Below, piece by piece: positions 8,792 through 17,200 of a DNA stretch of 64,000 bases (position 1 is its first letter; every line of letters begins with the position of its first letter). The notes under the pieces were generated by a model. That model saw only the letters and a list, made by a program, of their open reading frames with translations. It was not told the DNA's origin and searched no databases. A program made the position numbers and the translations under genes. Source of the DNA: Gimesia sp. (GTDB lineage: Bacteria; Planctomycetota; Planctomycetia; Planctomycetales; Planctomycetaceae); contig NZ_JAVJSQ010000020.1 in the NCBI RefSeq assembly GCF_040219335.1, forward strand, positions 124,001 to 188,000, read 5' to 3'.

Positions 8792-9921
8792 GAGCGGTCT
8801 CCCCGTTGATCCAGCCAGACATCAGCCGCCATCCCGGGACGGAGCAGGCGTTCTTCATTCTGTAGCCTGACTTTCACACGAAAGACCTGCTTGGATCGCT
8901 CTTCGGGTGTCTGCACGTTGCGAGGTACGAACTCAGCCTGACGAGAAACGAATGAAATGACGCCTTCAAAGCTGCGATCCGGATAACTGTCGATGGTGAC
9001 CTTGACCCGCTGATCAATGCGAATATCCAGATGGTTTTCAGGAACGTAACAACGAACCCAGAGGTGATTCAGATCCAGTATGGAGATGACCGGCGCGTTG
9101 CTTCCCACCAGATCCCCCGGTTCCAGGTCGACTGCTTCGACGACCCCGTCCGCAGGCGAAATGATTTTCAGCTCGCTAATCTGCTTTTCAATTGCCTGCA
9201 GGTTTGCTTCTGTTTTTTTCACTGCTGCCGCCGCCTGTTCGATATCTTCCCGGCGACTTCCGTTTTTCATCAACTGCCAGGCATCCTCTGCCTGCTTCAG
9301 CTCTGCCCGTGCTGCGTCAATTTCCTCTTTGCGGGTCCCCTCTTTGAGCAGTTCCAGTGCTTGCTCCTTGACCGATTTTCTGGCGGCAGCCACCTGGAAT
9401 TCCGTATTGGCGGTATCCAGTTCGTCCTGAGAAGCTGTTTTTTCGGCAAACAGAGTTTCGATCCGAGACTGCTGCGCCTGCGCCAGTCGAAACTGGGCAT
9501 CGGCCAGTCTGAGTTCTGCGACGGCGGCTTCAATTTCCTGGGGACGTGGTCCATTCACCAGCTGTGTGAGATGCGCTTTGAGCTGATCGACCTTTGCTGC
9601 CGCTTCAGCGATTTCTTCCGGGCGAAAGCCGGCTACGAGTTTACTGTGATATGCTTTCGCTTCCGCCAGTGCCGCTTCGGCCTCGGCCTTTCGTTCCAGC
9701 AGATCGTAAGGCTCCAGTTCAATCAGCAGTTCTCCCCTGCTGACCTTTTGTCCCTCTTCGATAAGAACCTGCCTGACTCTCCCCCCCACTCTGGAACCGG
9801 GTCGAATATCATCCGCCTCAATGAACCCGGAGACCTTTAAGGGTTCATAGCGATTCTGGCTCATGACGAGGGCCAGGATCAGGATCACTCCCAATCCAAT
9901 CAGTCCCAGAATTTTCTTCAA
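8788..9921 (-). CDS. HlyD/EmrA-type membrane fusion (adaptor) protein
   Basis: A 377-residue periplasmic adaptor of the YbhG/YhiI type, partner of the ABC fusion with which it shares an ATGA overlap. One N-terminal membrane helix (KKILGLIGLGVILILALVM) is followed by a split biotinyl-lipoyl domain (VSGFIEADDIRPGSRVGGRV and IISPADGVVEAVDLEPGD), a long Ala/Glu-rich coiled-coil hairpin between them, and a beta-barrel. Start choice: a TTG at 9921 has AAGGA 7 bases upstream and puts the helix at the N-terminus. The longer in-frame TTG start at 10020 has no ribosome-binding site. No TolC-like outer membrane gene is adjacent. Confidence 0.88.
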   Translation of the reverse strand: MKKILGLIGLGVILILALVMSQNRYEPLKVSGFIEADDIRPGSRVGGRVRQVLIEEGQKVSRGELLIELEPYDLLERKAEAEAALAEAKAYHSKLVAGFRPEEIAEAAAKVDQLKAHLTQLVNGPRPQEIEAAVAELRLADAQFRLAQAQQSRIETLFAEKTASQDELDTANTEFQVAAARKSVKEQALELLKEGTRKEEIDAARAELKQAEDAWQLMKNGSRREDIEQAAAAVKKTEANLQAIEKQISELKIISPADGVVEAVDLEPGDLVGSNAPVISILDLNHLWVRCYVPENHLDIRIDQRVKVTIDSYPDRSFEGVISFVSRQAEFVPRNVQTPEERSKQVFRVKVRLQNEERLLRPGMAADVWLDQRGDRS

Positions 9922-10434
9922 TGGTCTATCCTTGTTTGAAAGTATGAACACGTCTGGCAGGTAGATCGCATTATATACATTTAAGTCCGATTCATCTTGC
10001 GGGCCTTTAGAGAATTCCAAAGGAACGCCGGGAATCGAATCAGTTCCCCTGTATCAATCATCACATCCGCATTTTCAACCATCACAGCTCGACAGGGTAG
10101 CAACCGCAGTGAGCTCCCTTGATGCTGCTTAAGAATCGGGCAGCTCTCGATGGTGACTGCGGGAGTTTGATGATTCAAAAAATAAATTCCTCTTAACACA
10201 CCATATCTTCAGTCGTCTTATCTCTTTTAATCTATTGAGGATAGAGCCTCAGGCAATGTTGTTTCTTCGGACGAAAACAGATTTGGCACATCATTCGCTT
10301 AAGTACCAAATCACAATAATCATCAAACAGAAACAATCCCTTAAACATGTGCCCTTATAAACCCGGGCGTTAAGAGTTTGTGCTCGTAACTGTTTGTTGA
10401 GCATGTTGTGGTTTTCGTTAAATAAGGAGAGATG
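9922..10434. other. Intergenic region between divergent genes
   Basis: About 510 AT-rich bases separate the adaptor gene (minus) from the orphan pseudopilin gene (plus), so promoters for both should lie here. A 7-bp inverted repeat GATTTGG/CCAAATC (10280-10312) is the only structure noted. Reading frames across it show no family features. Confidence 0.4.
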
Positions 10435-11037
10435 ATGAGAACATCATCATCTAAGAAAAGAGGAATGAGAAGAGGATTCACACTAATCGAATTGATGGTC
10501 GCTATCGCAACGATAGCTGTTTTGATCGCATTACTTTTACCAGAGATTCAGAAGGCACAGGATGCCTCCCTGCAAAGTAAACAGAAATCGGGCCCCTACT
10601 GGGTATACCGCGAATACGAATACGCGGGCGGCCCGGTAATCACCGAAATTTCGGGAACCTATAAACACTCCCTCCAGGAAATCCTGGACATGTACGCCAT
10701 CAACCTGAAAAAACAGCAGAAGGCTCATGCAGATGAACTGATGGCTGAAGAAACAGGTGAAGAGCCCGTTTCTGCCCCGAAAGTAGTTGCCCTGGCATCT
10801 GCTCCCACCAATGACATCACTGAAGTCAATGACACTGTGACACATGACCCTAATCTGGTCGAATACGATCACGTAGAGATGACCAAAGAAGAAAAGATAG
10901 ACAAAGCAAAACGCGCCTTGAAGAACTTTAAATATGATCTGTCTCAGAACACCGCCTCACTGGTTGCACGCCGGAATCTGACTGAAGCGATCGAATTGCT
11001 GAAGCGGGATCTGAAACGCCTGGAAGCAGAACCGTAA
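10435..11037 (+). CDS. Orphan type IV pilin-like (prepilin leader) protein
   Basis: A 200-residue protein with a type III prepilin signal, [20 protein letters not shown], cleaved by prepilin peptidase after Gly and followed by the hydrophobic assembly helix with the conserved Glu at +5. The rest is soluble, charged and Lys/Glu-rich, with a predicted coiled-coil end (about 150-200). It lacks the DUF1559 features of the other pseudopilins in this window. Of two ATGs three bases apart from one another, the second (10435) has better spacing from AAGGAG. Terminated by a strong hairpin and flanked by unrelated genes, so probably monocistronic. Role unknown; likely a minor pseudopilin. Confidence 0.78.
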   Translation: MRTSSSKKRGMRRGFTLIELMVAIATIAVLIALLLPEIQKAQDASLQSKQKSGPYWVYREYEYAGGPVITEISGTYKHSLQEILDMYAINLKKQQKAHADELMAEETGEEPVSAPKVVALASAPTNDITEVNDTVTHDPNLVEYDHVEMTKEEKIDKAKRALKNFKYDLSQNTASLVARRNLTEAIELLKRDLKRLEAEP

Positions 11038-11526
11038 GCCGGAATTTGTTTCCGCTATACAATGAAGACACTCTCCTGAAAACAGGTGGAGCTTGATTTG
11101 AGCGTCAAGTTTCACCTGTTTTTCTTTATTAATGGTCTGACTGCCGCGACTTACGAAGATCAATTATTTGTAGATCTTTCAAACTGGAAAAATGCGATCT
11201 TTTTTAGGAAAGTTGGTCTTGGCAGAAAAAATCAATCGCATTATAAATCCGCCTCTGCTGACTTCTGAATGAGTAAAACTCTCTCACTTCACTTTACTGA
11301 TCCAGGCCTTCAGCGGGACACGTCCCCACGTGTCATATCTCAAAACCTACCACCCCATCAAAATTGATTTTTTTCCATTCATCTTTCCTTGAATCAGCTT
11401 GGCTTTTCCAGGAACTGTGATGCGTCGACCGATGTTTTCGATCTCCGGATCAATTTCACATCGCCTCGATGGATCGCGCTCTGGCAAATGTGATTCTATT
11501 CAGAGATCGATAAAGGAGCACTTAAG
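11038..11526. other. Intergenic region
   Basis: About 490 bases between the orphan pseudopilin and the OmpA-like gene. It contains the terminator at 11080-11123 and, next to the OmpA-like gene, its ribosome-binding site AAAGGAG (11512-11518). A short frame at 11086-11268 overlaps the terminator and is not credible. Confidence 0.4.
11080..11123 (+). terminator. Rho-independent terminator of the orphan pseudopilin gene
   Basis: Stem AAACAGGTG / CACCTGTTT with an inner CTTGA/TCAAG pairing, followed by a T-run, 43 bases after the stop codon. Confidence 0.8.
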
Positions 11527-12363
11527 ATGCCCATCTTCGTACGGGTATGCCTGCTTAGCGCAGTAACTTTATTCAGCATCACTCAGGTCGGTTGCCATCG
11601 CGGGCCAAACGCGCAGGTACGGCAGAGCATGTATCGCTCACAGCAACTCTATGATCAGAACATGGAGTTGGCCATGCAGCGTGATCAGTTCCAGCAGTCT
11701 GCATCTCTGTTGCAGCAGGAACGCGATCAGTTGGCCATGCGGGCGCAGACGCTGGAATCGAACCTCAACATTGCTAATAAGCGGCTCGACAATCTGAATG
11801 CAGAGCGTTCAGAAATGCAACAGCGTTATGTCAGCCTCATGAAGCAGGCCAAAGGACAGCCCAGCCCACTGGATGGCGAAGCCACTCGTCGCTTCCAGGA
11901 ACTGGCTGATAAATATCCTGACTTCGAATTCGATCCACATACTGGCGTCAGTAAATTCCATTCTGACATCCTGTTTTCCTCAGGTAGCGATCAGCTTAAA
12001 CCTTCGGCCAGAGAGATCCTCGACCAGTTTGCAGCCATCATGAATGATGGGAATGCGAAACGTCTGAACGTTCTGGTTGTCGGTCATACCGATGACAAAC
12101 CGATCTCCAAAGCAGCCACACAGCGGCATCATCCGACCAACTGGCACCTGTCTACCAACCGAGCTAACTCAGTTGTCCTCTCACTCTCCAAGTTTGGAGT
12201 CAAGCAGGAACGCATGGGAGCCGCCGGTTACAGTATGTTCCAGCCGGTCGTACCGAATGCAAACGATTCCGCCCGGCAGAAAAACCGCCGTGTTGAGATC
12301 TTTGTACTCGCACCGGATGCAGTCGTAGCCGGCTGGGATCCAAACCCGACACTGTTGAATTAG
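11527..12363 (+). CDS. OmpA/MotB-family peptidoglycan-binding lipoprotein
   Basis: A 278-residue envelope protein. The signal sequence ends in a lipobox-like TQVGC (Cys23), so it is probably a lipoprotein. Residues about 35-110 form a Gln/Glu-rich coiled coil. Residues about 145-265 are an OmpA C-terminal domain with FSSGSDQLKPSAREIL, the VVGHTDDKPI loop, NWHLSTNRANSVV and the Asn/Arg motif RQKNRRVEIFVL that binds diaminopimelate in this family. It therefore probably ties an outer layer to peptidoglycan. AAAGGAG lies 9 bases before the ATG. Its TAG overlaps the TAA of the convergent gene at 12360-13961. Confidence 0.88.
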   Translation: MPIFVRVCLLSAVTLFSITQVGCHRGPNAQVRQSMYRSQQLYDQNMELAMQRDQFQQSASLLQQERDQLAMRAQTLESNLNIANKRLDNLNAERSEMQQRYVSLMKQAKGQPSPLDGEATRRFQELADKYPDFEFDPHTGVSKFHSDILFSSGSDQLKPSAREILDQFAAIMNDGNAKRLNVLVVGHTDDKPISKAATQRHHPTNWHLSTNRANSVVLSLSKFGVKQERMGAAGYSMFQPVVPNANDSARQKNRRVEIFVLAPDAVVAGWDPNPTLLN

Positions 12364-13961
12364 TCGGTGCCTTCCGACATCTCAAATCTCTGATGGCTTC
12401 CCGCTAATGGCTCACCATGCGTCTGGATGGTGAGCCAGCCGATGACTCCGCAAAGCAGCGGAACAGCTAAAGCAACTCCCACCCTGGTCCACATTTTAAT
12501 CGACCAGCGTGTATCTTCAGTCGGCCAGAAGACGCTTGGTAGAATCTGGTCCGTTTCCAGAACTCGTACGACCAGCATCGTGCAGAGCGCACCTGTGATC
12601 CAGAACGAGATCTGTACGACAAACACCGCCCGACTCTCCAGCCGTGGCAAATTACCACAAAAATCTCCTGCGAGCGACATCCAGAGTATCAGCAGGAACA
12701 GCCATTGTGCCCGACCCAGGTTTGATCTGGGAATGAGAGCCAGCTGATGCCGCCTCGCCTGACAAATTGCTGAGCCGACCGCAACCGAAAGCAGACTTCC
12801 CACGATTAGAAACCAGACCGTACCAGGAATCCCAGCATATTCATCAGGTATCCAGCCCGCCTCCTGCCAGCGAAACACATTTTTATGCAGGTTCTTCCAG
12901 GGTAATACGATCAGCAGAAAGATCAAACCGCTGAAGTTCATACCCCTGGATTCCACATCTTCCACAGGCGCTGCCAAAGCGATGACGGGCAGTGGTTGCC
13001 CATTCTCTCCCTGATCCGATCCCGCAGTGTTCTGTTGCCGTGCGAAAGTTAGTGCGCCCCAGCCAATCCCCGCCCCCATAATCAGCCCGAACAACTGCTC
13101 CATCCATTTCCAGTAATCCAGCCCCTGTAATGCGGGCCAGGCTCCGATGATCGACCACTGAGCTCTTCCCAGCATGTTCACAAAGTCCCCGAGCAGAAAG
13201 CCCAGCCCCCCAAACAGGAAGCCATAGCCACACCAGCGCAGAGCGGCTCGATTCTGTTGTTGACTGAGTTCATACAACAGAGCCAGCAAGACCCCCACAC
13301 AGCCGGCCCAGTTATCCCCGCGGGGCGGCGTCATGCGGAGTCCCAGCACGAGTGTCAGTAGAAAAAATCCGAGCAACCAGCCTGACGCCAGCCGCAGCAT
13401 AAAACCACAGGGAACGTGAAAGTCCGAACGCGTGTGGTAGAGCATCAAACTGACCAAAGCAGCAGACCCGGCAGCCACCCAGTCCACATCATAGGGGTTC
13501 CAGAGTTCGAACAGCCAGAAGGTCAAACCGCTGAAGTCCAGAGCCAGCCAGAAGAGCCACAGAAAAACCAACGGAACCGTAAAACGCTCCAGTTCGGATC
13601 GCTTCAGGGTGACCGACAGCGCCATTATTCCGGCACCAATGCCTCCCCAGAGTGCTCCAATCAGAAACAGGCTGGCGTAGCCATAGACGACATTCGGAAG
13701 TTCCATTCCCGCGGTATAGCCGATCACGCGGCCATAACTCATCTGCCCGCCGAACGACCAGCCAATCGCCCCAAGGAATGCCATCAGCGTAGCCCGCTGC
13801 CACCATTCGGGCCTGCGCGCAGTTAGACAGACGGCCAGAGCGACCAATGCTCCGGGGACCATCGCCCCGGCTTCATGTCCGTAATTCCCACGAAAGCCCC
13901 AGCCAACGGACATGGCCAGCGCGGGTAACAGAATCTGGCTGCAATGCTGCGCGGATCGCAT
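12360..13961 (-). CDS. Multi-pass membrane protein of unknown function
   Basis: A 533-residue integral membrane protein with about 12-14 hydrophobic helices. I do not recognise the family. The N-terminus contains SVGWGFRGNYGHEAGAM, a Gly/His-rich stretch between helices that may be functional; two Trp/Gly-rich loops (WNPYDVDW, PPRGDNWAGC) follow. The start at 13961 follows a G-rich ribosome-binding site and clears the upstream marC-like gene by 19 bases; the longer start at 14009 would overlap it. It lies in a minus-strand run after the sulfatase and marC-like genes. It could be a transporter or an enzyme in the membrane; there is no support for choosing. Confidence 0.7.
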   Translation of the reverse strand: MRSAQHCSQILLPALAMSVGWGFRGNYGHEAGAMVPGALVALAVCLTARRPEWWQRATLMAFLGAIGWSFGGQMSYGRVIGYTAGMELPNVVYGYASLFLIGALWGGIGAGIMALSVTLKRSELERFTVPLVFLWLFWLALDFSGLTFWLFELWNPYDVDWVAAGSAALVSLMLYHTRSDFHVPCGFMLRLASGWLLGFFLLTLVLGLRMTPPRGDNWAGCVGVLLALLYELSQQQNRAALRWCGYGFLFGGLGFLLGDFVNMLGRAQWSIIGAWPALQGLDYWKWMEQLFGLIMGAGIGWGALTFARQQNTAGSDQGENGQPLPVIALAAPVEDVESRGMNFSGLIFLLIVLPWKNLHKNVFRWQEAGWIPDEYAGIPGTVWFLIVGSLLSVAVGSAICQARRHQLALIPRSNLGRAQWLFLLILWMSLAGDFCGNLPRLESRAVFVVQISFWITGALCTMLVVRVLETDQILPSVFWPTEDTRWSIKMWTRVGVALAVPLLCGVIGWLTIQTHGEPLAGSHQRFEMSEGTD

Positions 13962-13980
13962 ACATCCCCCAAATCTCTGA

Positions 13981-14601
13981 TTACAGAGCAAAGTAGCTTT
14001 TGATTCCACTTAATACACTATCAACGGCCACTGATGCCAGAATGAGTCCACTGATCCGGCTCACAATACTCGCCCCGGCATCACCAATCGCTTTCTGAAT
14101 TGGTCCGGCCAGCAATAGAAAGCCGTAAGTGATGATCAGGACAGCCAGCATTGTGACCGTAGCGAGAAGCTGTTCACCCACATGAAACCGGTGATTGTCC
14201 GTGATCAGAACCACTGCCATCATTGCTCCGGGAGAGGCAATCGAAGGAATCGCCAGTGGAAAAACCGCTTTATTCTGGTGATAGTTGGCACGATTCGATT
14301 CTTCGATCTCTGACTCAGGTTTACTCTCGCCAAAAATCATCGTCAGCGCAAACAGAAACAGCACCAGTCCCCCGGCAATCTGAAATGCGGCGAGGGGAAT
14401 ATCCAACTGCTCCAGCAACAGTTGACCGCCGACAATAAATAGAATCAGCACGAGCGCCGCAGTAATAATGGCACGCAACGCGATTTTACGTTGCACCGCT
14501 CTGCTGGTCCCTGCAGTCACGGCGATAAAAACCGGAATACTCCCCACAGGATCGATAACCGCCCAGAGGTAGATAAAATCCTTGAGAATGTTTTCCCACA
14601 T
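13981..14601 (-). CDS. MarC (UPF0056) family integral membrane protein
   Basis: A 206-residue membrane protein with six predicted helices, the usual size for MarC. Family signatures are IDPVGSIPVF near the N-terminus and PLAIPSIASPGAMMAV after the third helix, and the end contains RISGLILASVAV. MarC proteins were once linked to multiple antibiotic resistance; their transport function is not established. It starts 36 bases after the sulfatase stop codon on the same strand and is followed closely by the unknown membrane protein. Confidence 0.9.
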   Translation of the reverse strand: MWENILKDFIYLWAVIDPVGSIPVFIAVTAGTSRAVQRKIALRAIITAALVLILFIVGGQLLLEQLDIPLAAFQIAGGLVLFLFALTMIFGESKPESEIEESNRANYHQNKAVFPLAIPSIASPGAMMAVVLITDNHRFHVGEQLLATVTMLAVLIITYGFLLLAGPIQKAIGDAGASIVSRISGLILASVAVDSVLSGIKSYFAL

Positions 14602-14637
14602 GAGACTCTGCTGTCTTTCCTGTTACCCGCACTTGAG

Positions 14638-16035
14638 TCAGTTATCCTGTTGATAGTGCGGGTTGGGCTCGGAAGGAATCGCCGCTTGGACCTGTTTCTG
14701 CCAGCGATGCAGTTCCCTGATGAGAGCTGCTGCTTTTTCCGGCTGGCTGTCAATCAGGTTCATCGTTTCGCCGATGTCACTGCGGGTGTTATAAAGTTCC
14801 CGATGCCCGTCTTCAAAAAACTCCAGCAGCTTCCATTCTCCCTGTCGAATGACTGAGACTGGCGTTGTACGAAATCGCTGCTGCATGCCCTGGTATTTTT
14901 GCAGATAAGCCGGAAAGTGCCAGAACAGAGACCGTTTTTTCAGGCTGCTTTGTGGATCTTTCAACAGGGGGACCAGACTTTCGCCGTCTAACTGGTAATC
15001 TTGTGGAACCGGAATCTCCGACAGATCCAGAAAAGTCGGGTAGAGATCCAGATTGATCACAGGTACTTCACTGGAACTCCCTGCCTGAGTCACACCAGGC
15101 CACTTGATAAGCAGCGGCACACGGATACCTCCCTCATACAACATACCCTTGGAACCACGGAGAGGTTTCATCGTGGTCGCGGGACCATAACCACCATTGT
15201 CTGAAGTGAAGACGACAACCGTGTTCTCTTCCAGCTTATGTTTTTTCAACGTCTGAAGAACACGACCGATACTGTCATCCATGCTTTTAATCATCGCCGC
15301 ATACGTTGCATGCTGATGCAGCTTGCCTGCAGGTTTGTCTTCAAAATGTTTCTTATATTCCTCTTTGGCCTGCAGCGGTGTGTGCACTGCATAATGTGTG
15401 AGGTAGAGGAAAAAAGGTGAGTCCACGTTATCCTTGATGAAACTGCAGGCTTCAGCGGTCAGTCGATCTGTCAGGTATTCCCCCGGATCTCCATTTGAGA
15501 GTTGCGAATTGCGATAGGGACTGAAGTAACCGCCCCGCGGACTGCCCGACTGATTCCCGGCGATATTCACCTGAAATCCCTGAGAACGCGGTGACTTGCC
15601 GAGATGCCACTTGCCAATGCTGGCACACTGGTAACCGGCCTGGGAAAGTGTCTCTGCAATCGTCACGAATCGATCTGCCAGTACGACATTATTTTTAGCT
15701 GGGATCAGCTTGCGATAGCGGTCATTACCGCGTGCCGGGTCACCGACTGTGTAAACGCCATGTCGGGGCGTGTATTGTCCCGACATCAGGCAGGCTCGAC
15801 TCGGTGCGCAATTCGGTGCTGCTGCATAAGCCGAGGAAAATCGCATTGATTCCTGTGCGAGCTGGTCAATATGCGGGGTTTCGTAGAAGTCACTGCCCAT
15901 GTAGCCGACGTCACGCCAGCCCAGGTCGTCGATGAAAAACAGGACAATGTTCGGTCTGTCAGGAGCAGCGGAGATTGGCGTATGCAGACCAGGCATCCAG
16001 CAGAACAGGCAGGCAAAAACCAGCGAGCGAAGCAT
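14638..16035 (-). CDS. Secreted sulfatase (type I, formylglycine dependent)
   Basis: A 465-residue arylsulfatase-family enzyme with a signal peptide (residues 1-23, cleavage near SAA). The activation motif CAPSR has Cys76, converted to formylglycine by a sulfatase-modifying enzyme, followed by GQYTPRHG. Metal-binding residues are visible in FFIDDLGW (Asp36, Asp37) and in VVFTSDNGG, and the basic site appears in IGKWHLG. Planctomycetes encode many such enzymes to desulfate algal polysaccharides, so a sulfated glycan substrate is likely. AAGGA lies 8 bases before the ATG. No glycoside hydrolase is adjacent, so it is not in an obvious polysaccharide-utilisation cluster. Confidence 0.93.
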   Translation of the reverse strand: MLRSLVFACLFCWMPGLHTPISAAPDRPNIVLFFIDDLGWRDVGYMGSDFYETPHIDQLAQESMRFSSAYAAAPNCAPSRACLMSGQYTPRHGVYTVGDPARGNDRYRKLIPAKNNVVLADRFVTIAETLSQAGYQCASIGKWHLGKSPRSQGFQVNIAGNQSGSPRGGYFSPYRNSQLSNGDPGEYLTDRLTAEACSFIKDNVDSPFFLYLTHYAVHTPLQAKEEYKKHFEDKPAGKLHQHATYAAMIKSMDDSIGRVLQTLKKHKLEENTVVVFTSDNGGYGPATTMKPLRGSKGMLYEGGIRVPLLIKWPGVTQAGSSSEVPVINLDLYPTFLDLSEIPVPQDYQLDGESLVPLLKDPQSSLKKRSLFWHFPAYLQKYQGMQQRFRTTPVSVIRQGEWKLLEFFEDGHRELYNTRSDIGETMNLIDSQPEKAAALIRELHRWQKQVQAAIPSEPNPHYQQDN

Positions 16036-16200
16036 CAGAATTCCTTCCCGGACGAAGATCGAAATGAATGGTTTTTCCTACGACGATGGTATAGGATTGA
16101 AGCAGATTCATTCTAAACCCCCGGCGAACGGATGTCATTCCTTTAGCTGGCAATTCGAGCCAGATATGGAATCACTCGCTTACAGCCTGAAGGAACCAGC

Positions 16201-17187
16201 ATGGTAGACAAGATCAAAGTCGGACAGATCGGTGTCGGACACCCTCACGCCGGCGGTAAAATGCAGGCCTTTCGCAAGTCAGCCGACTATGAAGTTGTAG
16301 GCGTTGTAGAACCCGATCCACAACTTCGCAAGTATGCAGAATCGACGGGCATTTACCAGGGGCTCCCGTTTCTGACGGAAGAGCAACTGCTCAATATCGA
16401 TGGTCTGCAGGCGGTCGCCGTGGAAACCGAGGTCCCCGACCTGTTGAATACTGCGGAAACCTGCATTCGGGCGGGCAAACACATCCATCTCGACAAACCG
16501 GCGGGACTTTCATTGCCCCACTTCAAACGAATTCTGGATCAGGCAGCCCAGAAACACCTGCTGCTGCAGATGGGTTATATGTATCGCTACAATCCCGGCG
16601 TGGTGCTGCTGCGAGATCTCCTGCAGAAAGGCTGGCTGGGTGAACCGTTTGAAGTACACACGGTCATCAGCAAGAAAATGGATTCTGCCAGTCGGACTAA
16701 ACTGGAACCCCAGCCGGGAGGAATGATGTTTGAACTGGGGTGCCATGTGATCGACCTGGTCGTTCAGATTCTGGGCCGCCCCGAAAACGTCACTGCGTTC
16801 TCACAGCATGCGTCCCAGATCGATGATCAACTGCAGGACAACATGCTGGCTGTGTTTCAATATCCCCGGGCACTGGCCACGGTGAAATCGAGCTGTAATG
16901 AAGTAGATGGTTTCAACCGACGCCACATTCTTGTCTGTGGTTCCGAAGGCACTTATCATCTGCAACCATTCGCACGACCGAAGGCAATACTGACTCTTGA
17001 GAAAGCCAAAGGCAAGTACAGAAAAGGGGCACAGGAAATCTCTTTCGACGGTTATACCCGTTATCAGGATGATGTAGCAGACATGGCTCGAATCATCCGA
17101 CGTGAAAAAGATATGGACTTTTCCTATCAACATGATCTCGACGTGCAGGAAACTGTGCTTAAATCAGCAAGTCTTCCGATCACCTGA
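16201..17187 (+). CDS. Gfo/Idh/MocA family oxidoreductase
   Basis: A 328-residue NAD(P)-dependent dehydrogenase. The N-terminal Rossmann fold begins VGQIGVGHPHAGG, a G-x-G-x-x-H form of the dinucleotide loop. The signature Lys is in HLDKPAG (about 99-105), a DKP variant of the common EKP. The C-terminal alpha/beta domain contains GGMMFELGCHVID, with the active-site His. Such enzymes oxidise or epimerise sugars or inositols; the substrate is unknown. AAGGA lies about 8 bases before the ATG. It converges with the LarA-like gene, with only 13 bases between the stop codons. Confidence 0.88.
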   Translation: MVDKIKVGQIGVGHPHAGGKMQAFRKSADYEVVGVVEPDPQLRKYAESTGIYQGLPFLTEEQLLNIDGLQAVAVETEVPDLLNTAETCIRAGKHIHLDKPAGLSLPHFKRILDQAAQKHLLLQMGYMYRYNPGVVLLRDLLQKGWLGEPFEVHTVISKKMDSASRTKLEPQPGGMMFELGCHVIDLVVQILGRPENVTAFSQHASQIDDQLQDNMLAVFQYPRALATVKSSCNEVDGFNRRHILVCGSEGTYHLQPFARPKAILTLEKAKGKYRKGAQEISFDGYTRYQDDVADMARIIRREKDMDFSYQHDLDVQETVLKSASLPIT

Positions 17188-17200
17188 TTTGAAAATCCAC

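Noticed and set aside
9031-9840. A 269-codon frame on the plus strand opposite the HlyD-type adaptor gene.
   Set aside because: It is antisense to a well supported gene, is rich in Cys/Phe as expected for the complement of Glu/Ala-rich coiled coil, and has no ribosome-binding site.
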